Shown here: piece after piece, positions 61,745 to 64,000 of the stretch
Layout: every line of letters begins with the position of its first letter
How positions within the stretch are numbered: position 1 is the stretch's first letter
Assembly (NCBI GenBank): GCA_033813635.1
Contig: JAPXRI010000003.1
Location: forward strand, 82,447 to 146,446
Direction: 5' to 3'
DNA length: 64,000 nt
Origin: JAPXRI01 sp033813635
GTDB lineage: Bacteria > Bacillota > Clostridia > Oscillospirales > QAMX01
Position numbers and translations under genes: made by a program
Notes under the pieces: generated by a model
Database searches by the model: none
What the model saw: the letters and a program-made list of their open reading frames with translations, nothing else
What the model was told of the DNA's origin: nothing

Positions 61745-63082
61745 ATGGCAAAACCGGTTATCGCGATTGTCGGCAGACCGAATGTCGGTAAATCGATGCT
61801 TTTCAATAAAATAACAGGCAAGCGCCTCTCGATTGTCGAGGACATACCCGGAGTCACCCGGGACAGGCTCTATGCGGACGGCGAATGGAGGGGCAGGAGC
61901 TTCAAGGTGATAGACACGGGCGGGATTGAACCGCGCGCGGATTCCGATATTCTCAAATTCATGCGTTTTCAGGCGGAGATTGCGATAGAAAACGCCGACG
62001 TGGTTATTTTTGTGACGGATCTGAAAACCGGCGTCACCGCCGCGGACACGGAGATAACGCCGATGCTGCTGCGTTCGGGGAAACCGATTGTACTGTGCGT
62101 AAACAAGGTGGACACAATCGGCGCGCCGCCACCGGAGCTCTACGAATTCTACAATCTCGGGCTCGGCGACCCGATGCCGGTGTCCTCTCTGCACGGTCAC
62201 GGGACGGGCGATCTGCTGGACAAATGCCTCGAGTATTTTCCCGCCGACACGGAGGAGGACGAAGCCGACGACGCGATAAAGGTCGCGATAATAGGCAAGC
62301 CGAACGTCGGCAAATCATCGCTTATCAACAAGGTGCTCGGGGAAGAGCGCGTAATCGTCAGCGACGTGCCCGGGACGACCCGGGACAGCGTCGACGCGTA
62401 TTTTGAGAACGAGCACGGGAAATTCTGCTTTATAGACACCGCCGGGATACGCCGGAAGGCGAAAGTGGAAGAGGCGGTGGAGAAATACAGCGTTCTCCGG
62501 GCGATGATGGCGATCGAGAGGGCGGACGTCTGCGTGATCATGCTCGACGCGAACGACGGCGTGACGGAGCAGGACACGAAAATCGCCGGTTATTCCCATG
62601 AAAAGGGAAAAGCCGCGGTTATCGCGGTGAACAAATGGGACCTTGTCGAGAAGGAAACAAACACAATGCAGAACATGCGGGACAGTGTGCGGGCTGGGCT
62701 CTCCTATATGCCCTACGCGAACACCGTTTTTATCTCGGCAAAGAACGGGAGCCGTCTGCCGACGCTTTTCCAGGAAATCGTATCGGCGTATGAGCAGGCG
62801 GGGAAGCGGGTCGCCACCGGCGTGCTGAACGACGTTTTGAACGACGCGACGATGCGGGTGCAGCCCCCGACCGATAAGGGCAAGCGCCTTAAGGTTTATT
62901 TCGCGACTCAGGTATCGGTGCGCCCGCCCACGTTTATCCTGTTCTGCAATAACAGCGAACTGTTTCATTTTTCATATCTCCGATACATTGAAAACCGCTT
63001 CAGAGAGGTATTCGGCTTCGGCGGCACGCCGGTCCGCCTGATCGTGCGTGAAAAAGCCGACGGAGATGAATTGAAGTATTGA
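61745..63082 (+). CDS. der: Ribosome-assembly GTPase Der (EngA)
   Basis: A 445-residue protein with two consecutive GTPase domains (G1 GRPNVGKS near residue 10 and GKPNVGKS near residue 185; G3 DTGG and DTAG; G4 NKVD and NKWD) and a C-terminal KH-like domain. It acts in 50S assembly. It follows the DUF512 gene by 41 nt, the usual clostridial arrangement. Confidence 0.98.
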   Translation: MAKPVIAIVGRPNVGKSMLFNKITGKRLSIVEDIPGVTRDRLYADGEWRGRSFKVIDTGGIEPRADSDILKFMRFQAEIAIENADVVIFVTDLKTGVTAADTEITPMLLRSGKPIVLCVNKVDTIGAPPPELYEFYNLGLGDPMPVSSLHGHGTGDLLDKCLEYFPADTEEDEADDAIKVAIIGKPNVGKSSLINKVLGEERVIVSDVPGTTRDSVDAYFENEHGKFCFIDTAGIRRKAKVEEAVEKYSVLRAMMAIERADVCVIMLDANDGVTEQDTKIAGYSHEKGKAAVIAVNKWDLVEKETNTMQNMRDSVRAGLSYMPYANTVFISAKNGSRLPTLFQEIVSAYEQAGKRVATGVLNDVLNDATMRVQPPTDKGKRLKVYFATQVSVRPPTFILFCNNSELFHFSYLRYIENRFREVFGFGGTPVRLIVREKADGDELKY

Positions 63083-63093
63083 CGGCGGATAAG

Positions 63094-63118
63094 GCGTGAG
63101 ATTTTTTTCACGCTTTTT
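63094..63118 (+). terminator. Terminator after der
   Basis: A 6-bp stem (63094-63099 with 63108-63113) and T5. The stem is short and may be leaky toward plsY. Confidence 0.65.
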
Positions 63119-63167
63119 GGGGAATTCAACGCAATGCCGCCGCTTCCCGGCAGAATGAAGGTATTTT

Positions 63168-63887
63168 ATGGAATATATCATGACCGTTTGCAAGTGGTTT
63201 ACCAACCTTTCCACGATTTATCAGCTTCCGATCATCGCCGTCACATCCTATCTGCTCGGAAGCTGCAACACATCGATTATTGTCTCGAAATACGCGCTGA
63301 AAAAAGACATACGAAACTACGGCAGCGGAAACGCGGGCTTTACCAACGCCGTACGCTCTATGGGTTGGAAACGCGGCCTGATTGTGCTGGCGGGTGACGT
63401 AGGAAAATGCGTTATCGCGATTCTGATAGGCCAGCTGGTTTACAGCGGGAACCTGAGCTTTGTCAACGGCGCCGAGGGCCGTCTGATTGCAGGAGCCTTC
63501 GTATTTCTCGGGCATATCTACCCTGTATTTTTCAGATTCAAGGGCGGCAAGGGCGTATTGACCCTCGGGACGACGATCGCGCTGTTTGACTGGCGGATTT
63601 TCCTGGTCTCCTTCGGAGTGTTCCTTGTAGTTACGCTGATATCTAAATATGTCTCTCTCGGATCTATCTGCGGCTCAGTCGTTTTGCCGGTTATGGTTTT
63701 ATTGATTTCCAAGACCTCGATATCCCAGGTGGATATGTCCCTCGGCTACACCGCCGTCGCGGCCTTTATGTCGCTGATTATCATATTCAAGCACCGCGCA
63801 AATATCGTCAGACTGATAAAGGGTACGGAGTCGAAGTTTTCGTTCAGGGGTAAAGCGCTGATGGACAACGACGAAGCGGCAAAATAA
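63168..63887 (+). CDS. plsY: Acyl-phosphate:glycerol-3-phosphate acyltransferase PlsY
   Basis: A 239-residue polytopic membrane enzyme, first step of phospholipid synthesis, using acyl-phosphate. Signatures: YGSGNAGFTNAVRSMGW, GHIYPVFFRFKGGKGVLT and SLGSICGSVVLPV. The NAG in place of the usual NIG of the first motif is a mild variant. It follows der. Confidence 0.96.
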   Translation: MEYIMTVCKWFTNLSTIYQLPIIAVTSYLLGSCNTSIIVSKYALKKDIRNYGSGNAGFTNAVRSMGWKRGLIVLAGDVGKCVIAILIGQLVYSGNLSFVNGAEGRLIAGAFVFLGHIYPVFFRFKGGKGVLTLGTTIALFDWRIFLVSFGVFLVVTLISKYVSLGSICGSVVLPVMVLLISKTSISQVDMSLGYTAVAAFMSLIIIFKHRANIVRLIKGTESKFSFRGKALMDNDEAAK

Positions 63888-63895
63888 CCCGCTGA

Positions 63896-63924
63896 TTGAC
63901 AAAACGGGATTTTTTCTGTATAAT
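63896..63924 (+). promoter_or_regulatory. Promoter of tRNA-Leu
   Basis: TTGACA (63896-63901), a 17-bp spacer and TATAAT (63919-63924), a perfect consensus ending 11 bp before the tRNA. Confidence 0.88.
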
Positions 63925-63935
63925 TAAACATATAT

Positions 63936-64000
63936 GCCGGCGTGATGGAATTGGCAGACGTGCTGGACTCAAAATCCAGTGGTAGCGATACCATGCCTGT
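63936..64000 (+). tRNA. tRNA-Leu (anticodon CAA), 3' truncated
   Basis: The 5' part of a class II tRNA: acceptor GCCGGCG, D-arm with GGCAGA, anticodon stem CTGGA/TCCAG around loop CTCAAAA, anticodon CAA at 63970-63972 (reads UUG). The variable arm starts and the window ends before the T-arm. Confidence 0.94.

Overview
The window looks like a chromosomal segment of a Gram-positive, probably endospore-forming member of the Clostridia, perhaps close to Oscillospirales or Christensenellales. This is inferred from gene content and order: a PolC-type polymerase III in the pyrH-frr-uppS-cdsA-dxr-rseP-ispG-polC order, AddAB instead of RecBCD, a YaaL/BofA pair, XpaC/TelA, consensus TTGACA-17-TATAAT promoters, strong Shine-Dalgarno (SD) sites and perfect parS sites. 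The sequence is visibly GC-rich. Most genes are core; there is no phage, transposase, CRISPR array or rRNA.

Layout. 1-6048: a truncated polyamine-type binding protein, a GH28-type beta-helix protein, a methyltransferase, a corrinoid methionine-synthase activation protein, a VOC protein, an aldo/keto reductase and a GNAT acetyltransferase. 6053-9241: parA-parB-serS with two parS sites just upstream of parA. 9315-11297: ligA. 11343-22123 (minus): the long membrane, isoprenoid and replication operon. 22330-28573 (minus): an XpaC-TelA-LemA-TPM envelope cluster, an SDR and a large surface protein with five Ig-like (Big2) repeats and a transglutaminase-like domain. 28766-31054: a DUF1080 glycoside-processing protein, a UroD-like methyltransferase and a C_GCAxxG_C_C protein. 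31070-36019: uvrB-uvrA behind a probable LexA-controlled promoter. 36216-38449: a phosphoesterase, a nucleoside hydrolase and yaaL-bofA. 39045-46086: addB-addA. 46542-56178 (minus): ruvX followed by three consecutive GH38 alpha-mannosidases. 56350-64000: two PH-domain membrane proteins, radC, yceD-rpmF, a DUF512 radical-SAM-like protein, der, plsY and the 5' part of a tRNA-Leu(CAA).

The accessory genes (GH28, DUF1080, three GH38 enzymes, nucleoside hydrolase, AKR, polyamine-type transporter) suggest a fermentative glycan scavenger, plausibly in gut, acting on mannose-rich and pectic glycans. The GH38 enzymes lack signal peptides, so they probably act on imported oligosaccharides.

I did not find a clearly new defence or mobile system. 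The best leads are non-coding or architectural: a phased A-tract array between uvrB and uvrA; a G10 tract forming the uvrB SD region, with a LexA-like box inside the promoter; rseP with no canonical start codon; a 51-bp near-perfect inverted repeat beside an unexplained 600-bp region; a terminator-bounded structured segment before radC; and a parS core embedded in a 32-bp perfect palindrome.
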